This document shows, one piece after another, positions 26,048 to 35,415 of a DNA stretch of 50,070 nt. The notes beneath the pieces are model-generated. The model ran no database searches. It worked only from the letters and a program-made list of their open reading frames with translations, and was not told the DNA's origin. The position numbers were made by a program, and so were the translations under genes. The stretch spans positions 1-50,070 of the forward strand of contig CAAGGT010000236.1 of assembly GCA_900769465.1 (NCBI GenBank), written 5' to 3'. The DNA is from Bacteroidaceae bacterium (GTDB lineage: Bacteria > Bacteroidota > Bacteroidia > Bacteroidales > Bacteroidaceae). Positions within the stretch are counted from its first letter, which is position 1, and every line of letters begins with the position of its first letter.

Positions 26048-26077
26048 CAAAAATATCCATAATTTTCATAAAACAAA
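26048..26077 (-). promoter_or_regulatory. Promoter of the PiT transporter gene
   Basis: On the minus strand there is TTTG at 26077-26074, an 18-nt spacer and TATTTTTG at 26055-26048, an exact TAnnTTTG match. The leader to the ATG at 25982 is about 60 nt. Confidence 0.65.
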
Positions 26078-26155
26078 ATATTATCTGAGAAAAATCGGCT
26101 ACAATGCACAGCAAAAAATTCCAAAGAGAATCTCCAGCAACCCACAGAAAGGCGA

Positions 26156-26189
26156 AGAGGCTTCGGATTATCAAAAATCCGAAGCCTCT
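26156..26189 (-). terminator. Hairpin downstream of the porin gene
   Basis: A perfect 14-bp stem AGAGGCTTCGGATT (26156-26169) against AATCCGAAGCCTCT (26176-26189), loop ATCAAA. It lies 26 nt beyond the porin stop. The minus-strand flank lacks a strong T-run, so it may stabilise a 3' end rather than terminate strictly. Confidence 0.65.
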
Positions 26190-26215
26190 ATCGGGCCTTG
26201 TATCAGTTCTTTTTT

Positions 26216-27499
26216 CTAGAAATCGTACCTTGCCGACAAGTTTATTCTGTTCGCATTATAGGTCTTGTCATTGAAATCCATTCTCCAGCCGTGGAGATAC
26301 TCGATACCGAATTGCATATTATCCGTCGCATTATAGAAAAAGTTTGCGGCGAGATACTGACCTTTGCGATAACCGCCAGGATTGGACTCGGCGAATCCGC
26401 TACGGGAACGGAGTACGGTCTGGCTGAATGTGGCAGAGGCAAAGAAACGTTTGCTGAAGTTGTACTGTATGCCCGCATACCAGGTCTCACTCGTAAGCAT
26501 CATTGCCTTTCCTGGCGATGCAGGATCGGGCACCACGTCAACACCCACATTCGAGATATTGTTCACAAGCGAACCTATACCCTCGCCAATGGTATACTGG
26601 CCGCGCAACTGAAGCCCGCCTATTGTGGCAAGCATACTTGCCTGGGCACCCCAACCCACCTTGTCATTGTCCTTGTTTGTCAACTTGTCGACATAAGAGA
26701 TATCACGCATTATGGCACCAAGACGGATATGGTTCTGGGGATTATTGAACAGGTTGTACTGTACAAAGATGGGAACATTGGGGACCCTTTGGGCATCAAT
26801 GGTGAAGGTCTCGTTCTCGGTAGCCTTCACATCGGGAGCCTCGACACTGACACCCATTGAAAGTCCGAAATCAAAAGCATATCGCAACATAACCTGGGTT
26901 GCACGGTAGAACGTCATACCGCAAGGACCGCCATAGTCTATGGTAACCGGGATTGCCGCGAGGTCCATGAACGAACCCACCGTATAACCTATTCTCAGAT
27001 ACTTGTTGCTCATATAGGCATTCTGCAGTTGCAAGCCCAACCCGCTACCACGCCAGTTGGCCGATGTATACACCTCAAAATCTCCCAACAGGCGGCTTGT
27101 ACCGACAAGTTTCAGGAAGATGACCGAGTTCGTCATATCCATTCTGAACTGGCTCGACGGCGCACCGCCACGCTGGATAGCCGAAGGCAGGAAGTCCACA
27201 TTGTCGACAGCCCTGTCGAAATCGTACTCGATTTTTGTCTGCAGATAACCTCCAATACCAAGTCCCCATTTGCCTTTCTGGTCAACGAGTACAAATCGCG
27301 GGGCGCGTGGATCGTGATGATAAGGGCTTTGTGTCGTCTGGAAAATCTCAACCACATCCGGAGCCTCATTAACCGTTTCACTGATGCAGATTACCGGTGT
27401 AGCATCATCGGCAATCTCAACCCAGCGCTGTGCATTGGCAGGAGCTACCGCCAACAAGCCCAAAGCCGGGAGCAAAGTAAATTTTGAAATCCTTTTCAT
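26216..27499 (-). CDS. DcaP-like outer-membrane porin
   Basis: A 427-residue outer-membrane protein with signal peptide MKRISKFTLLPALGLLAVAPANAQ. After about 45 linker residues comes FVLVDQKGKWGLGIGGYLQTKIEYDFDRAVDN...LPSAIQRGG, followed by amphipathic strands with alternating aromatic girdle residues and a C-terminal Phe (INLSARYDF), as in 16-strand trimeric porins of the DcaP family (PF19577). The usual DcaP N-terminal coiled coil is absent or very short. Substrate is not predictable; negatively charged small solutes are typical for DcaP. It lies upstream of, and in the same direction as, the phosphate transporter, but the two have separate signals. Confidence 0.8.
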   Translation of the reverse strand: MKRISKFTLLPALGLLAVAPANAQRWVEIADDATPVICISETVNEAPDVVEIFQTTQSPYHHDPRAPRFVLVDQKGKWGLGIGGYLQTKIEYDFDRAVDNVDFLPSAIQRGGAPSSQFRMDMTNSVIFLKLVGTSRLLGDFEVYTSANWRGSGLGLQLQNAYMSNKYLRIGYTVGSFMDLAAIPVTIDYGGPCGMTFYRATQVMLRYAFDFGLSMGVSVEAPDVKATENETFTIDAQRVPNVPIFVQYNLFNNPQNHIRLGAIMRDISYVDKLTNKDNDKVGWGAQASMLATIGGLQLRGQYTIGEGIGSLVNNISNVGVDVVPDPASPGKAMMLTSETWYAGIQYNFSKRFFASATFSQTVLRSRSGFAESNPGGYRKGQYLAANFFYNATDNMQFGIEYLHGWRMDFNDKTYNANRINLSARYDF

Positions 27500-27697
27500 A
27501 ACTTGTCACTTTTTATATGAATACAGATTTAAAAACACCCGACAGGAGATTTTGTTTAGGTTCAAATCACCCATAGGCAAAAAAGAGAGAGAGTGCATAC
27601 ATTTTTATATTATGAAAAGGATGGGATTTAAAAACTTATTGTTTCCTTTGCACAACAGAATCAACAAACAGGCAACACTGCCCGAACAGACATCCAT

Positions 27698-28609
27698 ATG
27701 ACAGAGAGCAGAACCGGAAAGGAAAGGGTGGAACAGTTCAAGTATCTGCAGACATCTCCGCGCGACATCTCCTGGGGGCTGGCAATAACGACGGTCGGCT
27801 ACCAGCACGTGCATGCGGGAGAGTGCTACCCTCTCTCACAGCACCCCGAGGGTTACAACTTCCCCGCCAACAAGCGGCGCATACTAAATGAGTACCAACT
27901 GTTTTATATAACACGCGGCTCAGGATACTTTGAAAGCTCATCCTGCTCACGCACCAGGATTGAAGCCGGAACGATGTTCATGCTCTTCCCGGGCGAGTGG
28001 CACACATTCGCACCCGACCCCGAGACCGGATGGGACGACCATTGGATTGGCTTCAACGGTACCTTCATGGACGACAAGATAAGGAGCGGTTTCTTCACCT
28101 TCAAGAACTGTGTATTCAAGGTTGGAGTAAACGAAAGGATAACCGACACCTATCACGAAATCCTGGACATAGTCTCGGAAGGCAAGAAGGGATACCAACA
28201 GGTTGCCTCAAGCCTTGCAATCTCACTTATTGGCCGCATCCATTACGAAGACCTCAACCACACCTACGGCGAGACATACATCACGCGCATCATAAACCAG
28301 GCGAAGGCGATAATAAAAGAGGATATGGCAAGCAACCCGCCACTGGAAGAGATTGCAAAGTCGCTCAATATAAGCTATTCGTTTTTCCGCCGCGAATTCA
28401 AGAACAGATGCGGTATTTCGCCCGGCCAGTACAGGTTGGAACTGAAACTCGCCAAAGCGAAGGAGCTGCTGCACACCGGCAATATGAGTATAGCCGACAT
28501 TGCATCGGCACTGCATTTTGAATGTCTGGGGCAGTTCTCGACGTTCTTCAAGAAGAAGACCGGCTGCACACCGATTGAATTCCGCAAACAAGGCATTAAA
28601 AAAGATTAA
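27698..28609 (+). CDS. AraC-family transcriptional regulator
   Basis: A 303-residue one-component regulator. The N-terminal half is a cupin-type sensor (YQLFYITRGSGYFES, AGTMFMLFPGEWHTFAPDPETGWDDHWIGFNG). The C-terminal AraC domain (about 200-300) has two helix-turn-helix units: LEEIAKSLNISYSFFRREFK and ADIASALHFECLGQFSTFFKKKTGCTPIEFR. Such AraC proteins with a WIGFNG cupin usually sense sugars and control neighbouring glycan or porin genes. It is divergent from the porin gene (198-nt gap), which is a candidate target. ATG at 27698 is the only good start. Confidence 0.9.
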   Translation: MTESRTGKERVEQFKYLQTSPRDISWGLAITTVGYQHVHAGECYPLSQHPEGYNFPANKRRILNEYQLFYITRGSGYFESSSCSRTRIEAGTMFMLFPGEWHTFAPDPETGWDDHWIGFNGTFMDDKIRSGFFTFKNCVFKVGVNERITDTYHEILDIVSEGKKGYQQVASSLAISLIGRIHYEDLNHTYGETYITRIINQAKAIIKEDMASNPPLEEIAKSLNISYSFFRREFKNRCGISPGQYRLELKLAKAKELLHTGNMSIADIASALHFECLGQFSTFFKKKTGCTPIEFRKQGIKKD

Positions 28610-28756
28610 TCCAGATTAATAATAGCTAAAATAAGGGGGCAAGGTTTGTTTTCCACAAAAATAATTGCAAACTTGCAGCACCTTGTACGGCGGGAACGCT
28701 GCGAAGCAAGGAACACTTACACGAATTTTGTCCAACCCCTATCAAAAGATACCCAT

Positions 28757-29473
28757 ATGAAAAGAGATTCATTTGCAATAAGCATCATTGCAGCACTATT
28801 CTTGTCGGCAATGCCATTGAACATTGGCGCACAGACAACCACAGAGGCATACATTGACATCAACACCACCGTAGAACGCGAGGTAACGCCCAATGAGCTG
28901 TACCTTAAGATAACCATAAGCGAGAAGGACTACAAGGGCAAAAAGACACTCGAGGAGATGCAGGATGCCATGATTGGCGCACTCAAGGAAAACCGCATCG
29001 ACATACCCGAATGCCTCACGCTCAACTATATGGGCAGCGAAATAGGCTACAAGACCTTTTCAAAGAACATAAAGCCCAGGACAGAGGCCACATATCAGCT
29101 CAAGCTATATGACGCGACAACAATGCAGAATGTCATTGCTGCACTCGAGCAACGCCAGATATCAGACATTGAACTGATAAAGACAAAGTACACAGCCGAG
29201 AAAGAGTTGAAAGCCGAAATGAGCGTGGAGGCAATGCAACTTGCAAAAGCCGAGGCACAGACCCTTGCCGGCGCCATTGGGCAGGAAGCAGGCAAGGCTT
29301 TGACCATCAGTTACTGGATGAACACTGCAGCATCACAACCCAGACTATACAAATCACAGGCAAGAAATATGCAAGAAGATGCAGCTATAGAGTATTCAGT
29401 CAATGAGCCAATCATAAACATTGGCAAGAACACATACCGTTTAACGGTCAATGTACGTTTTGAACTCAAATAA
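28757..29473 (+). CDS. SIMPL-domain (DUF541) periplasmic protein
   Basis: A 238-residue exported protein starting MKRDSFAISIIAALFLSAMPLNIGAQ at 28757; an earlier in-frame start at 28646 would put 37 non-signal residues in front. The mature region begins YIDINTTVEREVTPNELYLKITISE, the usual start of the SIMPL fold, and has EMSVEAMQLAKAEAQTLAGAIGQEAGKALTISY, the conserved A-x-x-KA-x-x-LA helix. The C-terminus ITRLTVNVRFELK-type strand closes the domain. Function of SIMPL/YggE-like proteins is poorly known (envelope or oxidative stress). It precedes doxX by 66 nt, separated by a strong hairpin. Confidence 0.87.
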   Translation: MKRDSFAISIIAALFLSAMPLNIGAQTTTEAYIDINTTVEREVTPNELYLKITISEKDYKGKKTLEEMQDAMIGALKENRIDIPECLTLNYMGSEIGYKTFSKNIKPRTEATYQLKLYDATTMQNVIAALEQRQISDIELIKTKYTAEKELKAEMSVEAMQLAKAEAQTLAGAIGQEAGKALTISYWMNTAASQPRLYKSQARNMQEDAAIEYSVNEPIINIGKNTYRLTVNVRFELK

Positions 29474-29501
29474 AGTTTGCAGACAACACGAACAATATTG
29501 C

Positions 29502-29539
29502 AATATGCGGTGTTTCACACAAAAGAAACACCGCATATT
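29502..29539 (+). promoter_or_regulatory. Perfect 15-bp hairpin abutting the doxX start codon
   Basis: AATATGCGGTGTTTC (29502-29516) pairs without mismatch with GAAACACCGCATATT (29525-29539); loop ACACAAAA. The last stem base is adjacent to the ATG at 29540-29542. There is no T-run after it, so it is not a classical terminator on the plus strand. It would bury the whole ribosome-entry region of doxX in mRNA. It may also mark the 3' end of the SIMPL transcript. Confidence 0.8.
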
Positions 29540-29983
29540 ATGTCAAGAAAGAAATTATTGAAAGCTCTGTTCAGCGAACCGATATCCTCATCGACCAAGT
29601 CAATGATATTGCTTTTTGCACGCATAATCTTTGGATTCCTGTTCCTTTCACACGGCATAGCCAAGCTGCACCTATACAGCGAGGCAACAGACACATTCCC
29701 CAACCCCATCGGACTTGGGAGTACATTATCGCTCTGGTTGGTGCTGTTTGCCGAGATTTTCTGTTCATTCGGATTCATACTAGGCAGCCTGTTCCGCCTT
29801 TGCCTCATACCGATGATATTCACCATGTGTATCGCATTCTTTGTCATACATGCCGGAGACCCGTTGGCCACAAAGGAGCTGTCACTCATGTATCTCACCA
29901 TCTTTATTCTGCTATACATCACAGGCCCCGGAAGATATTCCATTGACAGTATTCTAAAGAGGATATATCTCAAGAGACAATAA
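29540..29983 (+). CDS. DoxX-family membrane protein
   Basis: A 147-residue inner-membrane protein with four hydrophobic segments: SMILLFARIIFGFLFLSHGI (about 20-40), LSLWLVLFAEIFCSFGFILG, LFRLCLIPMIFTMCIAFFVI and ELSLMYLTIFILLYITGPG. The pattern GFLFLSHGIAKL near helix 1 and the closing GPGRYSID are typical of DoxX/DoxD-like proteins of Bacteroidetes. No enzyme activity can be assigned. ATG at 29540 is used; an in-frame TTG at 29477 is possible but would place the hairpin inside the coding region. Convergent with argF'. Confidence 0.85.
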   Translation: MSRKKLLKALFSEPISSSTKSMILLFARIIFGFLFLSHGIAKLHLYSEATDTFPNPIGLGSTLSLWLVLFAEIFCSFGFILGSLFRLCLIPMIFTMCIAFFVIHAGDPLATKELSLMYLTIFILLYITGPGRYSIDSILKRIYLKRQ

Positions 29984-29986
29984 AAT

Positions 29987-30014
29987 CAAAGAGGATTCCA
30001 CGGAATCCTCTTTG
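29987..30014. terminator. Bidirectional terminator between doxX and argF'
   Basis: CAAAGAGGATTCC (29987-29999) pairs with GGAATCCTCTTTG (30002-30014). It lies between convergent genes, 4 nt after the doxX stop and 4 nt after the argF' stop on the other strand. Confidence 0.85.
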
Positions 30015-30018
30015 TATA

Positions 30019-30975
30019 TCATTCAAGCCCCTCGAGTATATTCTTCAGTACCACCGTTGCCGAAATCTCGCGGTTGGCAGCCTCGGGAATCACCAAAGAG
30101 CGTTCACTCTCAATCACATCATCCGTAACAATCATATTGCGCCTTACGGGCAGGCAGTGCATAAAATAGGCATTGTCCGTAACAGCCATCTGGCGTTCGC
30201 TCACCGTCCAGTCACGGTCGGTGGAAAGCACTTTGCCATAGTTATCACCGCTATATGCAGCCCAGTTCTTGGCGTAAACAAAATCGGCCCCCTCAAAAGC
30301 CTTCATCTGGTCATACTCCACACGGGCATTCCCCACGAAAGCGGGGTCAAGCTCATAGCCTTTGGGGTGTGTGATCACAAAATCATAATCGGCCGCATTC
30401 ATCCACTCTGCAAAAGAGTTCGGGACAGCCTGCGGCAGAGCTTTGGGATGCGGTGCCCAAGTAAGGACAACCTTCGGGCGCGCTTTTGTCTTGTACTCCT
30501 CAATGGTTATGAGGTCGGCAAAACTCTGCAGAGGGTGACGCGTGGCAGCCTCCATAGAGAACACAGGGCGGCCCGAATATTTTATGAACTGGTTGAGTAT
30601 GACCTCGTTGTAATCATCACTCTTATTCTCGAAACGAGCGAACGAGCGAACACCTATCACATCGCAATAGCTGCCCATCACAGGAATAGCCTCAAGAATA
30701 TGTTCCGGTTTGTCACCATCCATCACCACGCCGCGCTCCGTCTCCAGTTTCCACGCCCCTTGATTGATGTCAAGGACAATCACATTCATACCAAGATTCA
30801 ATGCAGCCTTTTGTGTACTTAACCTTGTACGCAGACTCGAATTGAAGAACACCATCATCAATGTCTTGTTCTTTCCCAGAGTGCTGTACTTGTAACGGTC
30901 GGCCTTTATCTCAAAAGCCTCATCAAGCGCTTTCTTCAGGTCGCATATATCGTTGACCGAGGTAAAATGTCTCAT
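30019..30975 (-). CDS. argF': N-succinylornithine carbamoyltransferase
   Basis: A 318-residue transcarbamylase of arginine biosynthesis. The carbamoyl-phosphate site appears as FFNSSLRTRLSTQ and the C-terminal site as HCLPVRR. Residue 90 is Pro (GDKPEH). In the Bacteroides fragilis enzyme Pro90 directs use of N-succinylornithine, whereas Glu at the equivalent position (Glu92 in Xanthomonas) gives N-acetylornithine specificity. The length and Pro90 therefore support the succinyl branch typical of Bacteroidetes. It lies 21 nt behind tamB in the same direction; other arg genes are not in the window. Confidence 0.93.
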   Translation of the reverse strand: MRHFTSVNDICDLKKALDEAFEIKADRYKYSTLGKNKTLMMVFFNSSLRTRLSTQKAALNLGMNVIVLDINQGAWKLETERGVVMDGDKPEHILEAIPVMGSYCDVIGVRSFARFENKSDDYNEVILNQFIKYSGRPVFSMEAATRHPLQSFADLITIEEYKTKARPKVVLTWAPHPKALPQAVPNSFAEWMNAADYDFVITHPKGYELDPAFVGNARVEYDQMKAFEGADFVYAKNWAAYSGDNYGKVLSTDRDWTVSERQMAVTDNAYFMHCLPVRRNMIVTDDVIESERSLVIPEAANREISATVVLKNILEGLE

Positions 30976-30996
30976 AGCTATATAAATTAGGTATTC

Positions 30997-33900
30997 TCAC
31001 TCATTGTTTCCGGTATCGGACTGTTTCTCCTCCATGTTGCCGTTCTCCACGTCGACAGCCTCATCGCCATTCTCCTTTTTCTTCTTATCCTTTTTCTTGC
31101 TCCACCATTTCCAACTGTCGAACTCGAAGAGAATGGACGTGCCGATACCCTGTGTAGTCAAATCCGTTTTAGAGAAATAACGGTCGTTCGTCTTGCTGTA
31201 AGCCTTTATATTCCAGTTATAATGCGGGCTCAAAAGCCAAAGCAACTCAAAGTCACCGATGAAGTTCCTGTTGGCAATAGGATTCTCACGATAACCGAGG
31301 TTACCGTTTATCTGCAAGCGGTTGTTGAGCAGACGGCCACGCAGCATACCCTCAACCTCCATGCTGTTCCAACCGCGCTCACTTGTAGATATATTGCCCG
31401 AAATGTCCCAATTGCCATTGTTTATAATCTTACCGAGCATATTGTTGAGCTGCCCAGATATGGTATTGGAAATCAAGGACTCAACAGCTGTTGATGAATT
31501 TGAGCCAGTAGCCAGGGCGCTGTTGGTATCGAACGTGTAGAATTTGCCCACACCCAACAGATAGACGAACTGCATGTTCTTTTGGTCGGGAGTACTTGCC
31601 ACGCTGGCCAGCAGTTCACGCTCCTCTTCACTGCCCTCTGGCAGTTCAAGGTCAAAGGCCAGGTTCGGCGATTCAAGGCTACCGGTGACATTCATCACAC
31701 AGTTCACCTTCACCGTCTTGCGTTTGGCAATCTCTGTCGTCAGGTCGCTGAGCGAGGCCGACGGGACAAGATACTTTGCCTTCAAATCCAGTTCTGCCTT
31801 GTACGGGTCGCCGTTGAATGCAAGCGTTCCGCCCTTCACTATATCAAATACCTTGGGGAAAATATCCTGTATCGTGAACTTGAATGTTCCACGCGCCAGA
31901 TTCAGATGTCCCTTCATGCTGAATCCCGTCTTGTCGCTGTAGATGGCATTTATCGGGCCATTGCCATAAAGGCTTATGTAATCATCGGTCTGTTGGTCGG
32001 TATACACCTTGACCTCAAGAGACTCGTTTATATCAAGCATGAAGTCAAGCGTGAGCTTGCTTGCCATAGTATTGTACAAATCCTTCACGGCACTCTCTTT
32101 CTCAACCGACGATTCTTTTTTCTTGCGTTTGCTGTTGTCGGTGAATGTCACAAAGCTGTTGTCCTGCGCTCCACTTGCATCGTTGGCATCGTACACAAAA
32201 CGTGAGCCGGGGGTACTTGTGGCATTGGCCTTGAGCAACAGGCCTTTACCATCACTCTTTATCAACGCATCACCAGTGGCAAAAACAGTTCCATAGAATG
32301 GCAAAGAGCCGAAATCATTAGTGTCGTACACCAGCATCTCATTCGCTTTCACATTGAAATTACAGGTCCATTGGCTCATATTATTATGGTTCAACGTACC
32401 CGAGAGAGTGCCGCGGTTGCCATACCTGTCAAAAACCCTTGCATTGTCAAAAGACATTTCGCCATGCGAAAGCTTTATTGAGTCACCGGTAAAATAGTAC
32501 CTTGTATTGTTGGCATTCACCTTGGCCGAACAGAACAGGGCAACAGCACCTTCCAAATCTACCGAACGCCATTTTCCATGTATATGAACCTTGCCACTGC
32601 CGGTACCGTCCAAATCCGACAGGAATGCCGAGAGTTTCTTGTCAAGGAATGCCGCATTTACATTTTCGGCATCAATCTTCAGCGTAATGGTATCGTGTAC
32701 CTGCGACAGGAGACCCTGCACAGTTGTGAGTTCGTTGTCTTTGTTATACACTCCTGCATCAAGCACAATGCTTTTCAGTTCATCCTTCCACCCCACATAG
32801 ACATCACCCCTGCCCAGAACAGCACCATCTATGCTGAAATCGCTGACATCAATCCGCCCGCCGGCATCGGGTGCCGACAACAGACCCGTCAAATGAGCCG
32901 TTCCGCTTGCCTTGCCACCAAAATCAAGTATACGGAACCTGATAAAGTCAAAGACTGTGGCTACATCCACGTTATTCAGATATGCATTCAGGCTGTCACT
33001 CCGCTCCTTGCCAATGACACCCTCAACTCTCAAATCCTGTCCATTACTCGAAAGCCCGATATTTTTGACATGCAGCTTATCGGTCTTGCCGGAAATGGTA
33101 CCCTCGCTGATGTTCCAAACCTGATTCCTGTGTATGATACTGTCCTTGTGTATCTTTGCCGAAAGTTCAAGCCCATGCTCACAGTCCCTGCTTAATGCCG
33201 CATCCATACGCAGCATACCCATCATCACATCGTCACTCTTGAAATTGTTCCAGTTCACAAGTCCTTTAATCTTATTTGATGCGACATTGGCATTCAGCCT
33301 CACCACGATATCCTCTTCAAGATTACTGTAGTCGAAATCCTTGAGATTCTTCACCATCGGTTTATTGAACTGTACATTAAAATCCAATCCCTTATCACCC
33401 GATTTTCCCGACACGTTGAGCGAACGTATAAGACCACCCTTCATGTTCATCCTGTTTATTGTGGCATCAATGGTAAAGAGGCGCTCCTGTTCATTGTAAC
33501 CACCCCTGATGCGTGAAGGCTCAAGCACCGTGACAGGCAAGTCAAGTATCTTTGTCAACGGAGTGCTGTTGGTTATTACAACATCATAATAGAAATCGTT
33601 CGCCAGCAAAGCAGGAGTCTCCTCATCGGCAGTTTCCAGTTCCAGCACGGGCAAATGGGATTTCAGCGTCGCTTTAAGACTGTTCAGTATGCTTTTGAAA
33701 TCAAAATCGCCATAAATGCTGGCGGTGGCAAAATCCGAGGTCACCACGAAAAGCCTGTCATCACCGGCCTTGTTGTCACTGACATAGAAATTACGCACAA
33801 ATGTGGTATCACTCTCATCGGTAAGTAAGATATTGTCAATTTTGGCGTTTACGATAGTCTTGCCTGCACCATAGTCAAAATACTCACCGTTGAGTGTGAA

Positions 33901-35415
33901 GGCAAAATTCTGTTCCCTTTCGTCTTCTATCAAATTCAAGCCGGCAGGAACAAACTTATCCGTCTTCAGAGAGAGTTTCAGCACCCTTTCATCAGCCAAG
34001 CCATACCTTGCAGTCAGATGCATCATTGCATTCGGGTCATCGACCGAGAGCCTTGCCGTAACGGCATCAGACGTGTATCTGCCACTGAAGACAAACGGTT
34101 CGTAACGGTAATCATTGTATAGCAAATCCTCTATCTCACCCTTAAAAACAGCCAACTGCGATGCATCCTTGAAATCTCCCGATGCCTCAATATTCACATC
34201 GCAACCGTCGAGTCTGCCAACGCCGGTGAGCAGCCCAAGACGCAAATCAGCGGCTTTTGCCGAAAAAGAATATTGTCCGTCAGATACTACTGAACCATCC
34301 ACAAGCAGGTTACCGCTCCTGCAACCAAGGTACACCTCACCATCCAGGCTCTCCCTGTCAAAGACCACATCACAATCAAGGAATATACGGCCCAATTTGT
34401 CGGCAACGTCATACCCGTGGGTATCGAGCTTTGCCAAAGCCACAAGCGCATCCGTGACATCATCATCGGCAAAGAACTCCTCAACTACCAGGTGTCCGTT
34501 TCTCTGTTCCACAAAAGGATCAACAAGTGTCACACTAGCCTTTGTTCCAAAGCTGTCGTCAATGGAGTAGGCTGCCACACCCATCCGGATGCACTCCCTG
34601 CTATAGAAACCGTCGATATCAAATGTGAATGGAGATATCCTGCTTTCGGGAAGCCTGATAAATGGTGCCAGCTCCTCGGGGCTGAAACAGGTACTTCTTA
34701 TGGCACCCGTCAAGGTAATATCATCCGACGTCGCACCGGTGCTTATCTCAATCCTGTCAGCAGCGACATTGCTCAACGGAGTCCTCAAATCAAGATTGCT
34801 GACGTGTACCAGATCACCCTCCTTCACAACCCTGAATCGCAGCCTCTCCACATCCAGTCCACTCCTCTCCTTTCCACAGAGTGAACGAACATAGAGGTCC
34901 ATATCATTCCGCAGCAATTTTTTAAGGGAGGCATTACAGGAGAAACCCGTAACGGAGATATGGTTGGCATCGAATCCCGTGGTATCACACGCTTGGTCGA
35001 GTACATCGTATGAGAAGACGCCATCGTAGGCCAGAATCTGGTTTATACGCAAATCGAGCCCGGACTCCTCGTCCTTTTTGTTCTTGTTCAACAAATCGAC
35101 AATAAACTGCACATTCAGCACACTCTCGGGCGTTGCACGGGTGAGCCTTATGTCGGGTGAGTCAAAGACGAGCGTGTTCACCCTTACCTTGCCATTCAAG
35201 AGCTGCCCGGTCTGCAGATAGGCCCGCAGTTCGGCCGCATGAACAATGGTATCGGCTGCAAGGTCATAGATGGTCACATTCTTCAACCGGACATCGTTCA
35301 GGCTGCGCACCTCGACACTCTCCACATCAAGAGGTATTCCCAGCTCATCGGTCACCGTAACAGAGACAAGTGAGGCCAGACGATGTTTTACATCGTCGAG
35401 TCTCATTGACATCAA
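30997..35415 (-). CDS. tamB: TamB-like translocation and assembly module protein (AsmA/DUF490)
   Basis: A very large AsmA-like protein of at least 1472 residues, thought to span the periplasm as a lipid-conducting groove or to help outer-membrane assembly. The N-terminal AsmA-like part (VESVEVRSLNDVRLKNVTIYD) is followed by repeating beta-strands and the C-terminal DUF490/TamB domain (about 1000-1420: GRIDVSDFSIDGAVLGRGDVYVG, GHLNLARGTFKFTIQDIFPKVFDIVKGGTLAFNGDPYKAELDLKAKY, VNCVMNVTGSLESPNLAFDLELP). A Lys-rich tail ends it. The earliest standard start is TTG at 35415 (ATG at 35412), yet the in-frame codons before it, back to a stop at 35499-35497, encode a perfect membrane anchor (RFLKYISGTVVAIAFLLFLL) with no ATG, GTG or TTG. 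The real start is probably ATA at 35478 or ATT at 35493. Confidence 0.9.
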   Translation of the reverse strand: MMSMRLDDVKHRLASLVSVTVTDELGIPLDVESVEVRSLNDVRLKNVTIYDLAADTIVHAAELRAYLQTGQLLNGKVRVNTLVFDSPDIRLTRATPESVLNVQFIVDLLNKNKKDEESGLDLRINQILAYDGVFSYDVLDQACDTTGFDANHISVTGFSCNASLKKLLRNDMDLYVRSLCGKERSGLDVERLRFRVVKEGDLVHVSNLDLRTPLSNVAADRIEISTGATSDDITLTGAIRSTCFSPEELAPFIRLPESRISPFTFDIDGFYSRECIRMGVAAYSIDDSFGTKASVTLVDPFVEQRNGHLVVEEFFADDDVTDALVALAKLDTHGYDVADKLGRIFLDCDVVFDRESLDGEVYLGCRSGNLLVDGSVVSDGQYSFSAKAADLRLGLLTGVGRLDGCDVNIEASGDFKDASQLAVFKGEIEDLLYNDYRYEPFVFSGRYTSDAVTARLSVDDPNAMMHLTARYGLADERVLKLSLKTDKFVPAGLNLIEDEREQNFAFTLNGEYFDYGAGKTIVNAKIDNILLTDESDTTFVRNFYVSDNKAGDDRLFVVTSDFATASIYGDFDFKSILNSLKATLKSHLPVLELETADEETPALLANDFYYDVVITNSTPLTKILDLPVTVLEPSRIRGGYNEQERLFTIDATINRMNMKGGLIRSLNVSGKSGDKGLDFNVQFNKPMVKNLKDFDYSNLEEDIVVRLNANVASNKIKGLVNWNNFKSDDVMMGMLRMDAALSRDCEHGLELSAKIHKDSIIHRNQVWNISEGTISGKTDKLHVKNIGLSSNGQDLRVEGVIGKERSDSLNAYLNNVDVATVFDFIRFRILDFGGKASGTAHLTGLLSAPDAGGRIDVSDFSIDGAVLGRGDVYVGWKDELKSIVLDAGVYNKDNELTTVQGLLSQVHDTITLKIDAENVNAAFLDKKLSAFLSDLDGTGSGKVHIHGKWRSVDLEGAVALFCSAKVNANNTRYYFTGDSIKLSHGEMSFDNARVFDRYGNRGTLSGTLNHNNMSQWTCNFNVKANEMLVYDTNDFGSLPFYGTVFATGDALIKSDGKGLLLKANATSTPGSRFVYDANDASGAQDNSFVTFTDNSKRKKKESSVEKESAVKDLYNTMASKLTLDFMLDINESLEVKVYTDQQTDDYISLYGNGPINAIYSDKTGFSMKGHLNLARGTFKFTIQDIFPKVFDIVKGGTLAFNGDPYKAELDLKAKYLVPSASLSDLTTEIAKRKTVKVNCVMNVTGSLESPNLAFDLELPEGSEEERELLASVASTPDQKNMQFVYLLGVGKFYTFDTNSALATGSNSSTAVESLISNTISGQLNNMLGKIINNGNWDISGNISTSERGWNSMEVEGMLRGRLLNNRLQINGNLGYRENPIANRNFIGDFELLWLLSPHYNWNIKAYSKTNDRYFSKTDLTTQGIGTSILFEFDSWKWWSKKKDKKKKENGDEAVDVENGNMEEKQSDTGNNE

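Noticed and set aside
20570..27499. Classical polysaccharide utilisation locus around the sialidase
   Set aside because: No SusC/SusD pair, no hybrid two-component regulator and no nan catabolic genes; the neighbours are repair and phosphate genes.
29477..29539. TTG start for doxX at 29477
   Set aside because: It would add 21 residues without DoxX similarity and place the perfect hairpin inside the coding region.
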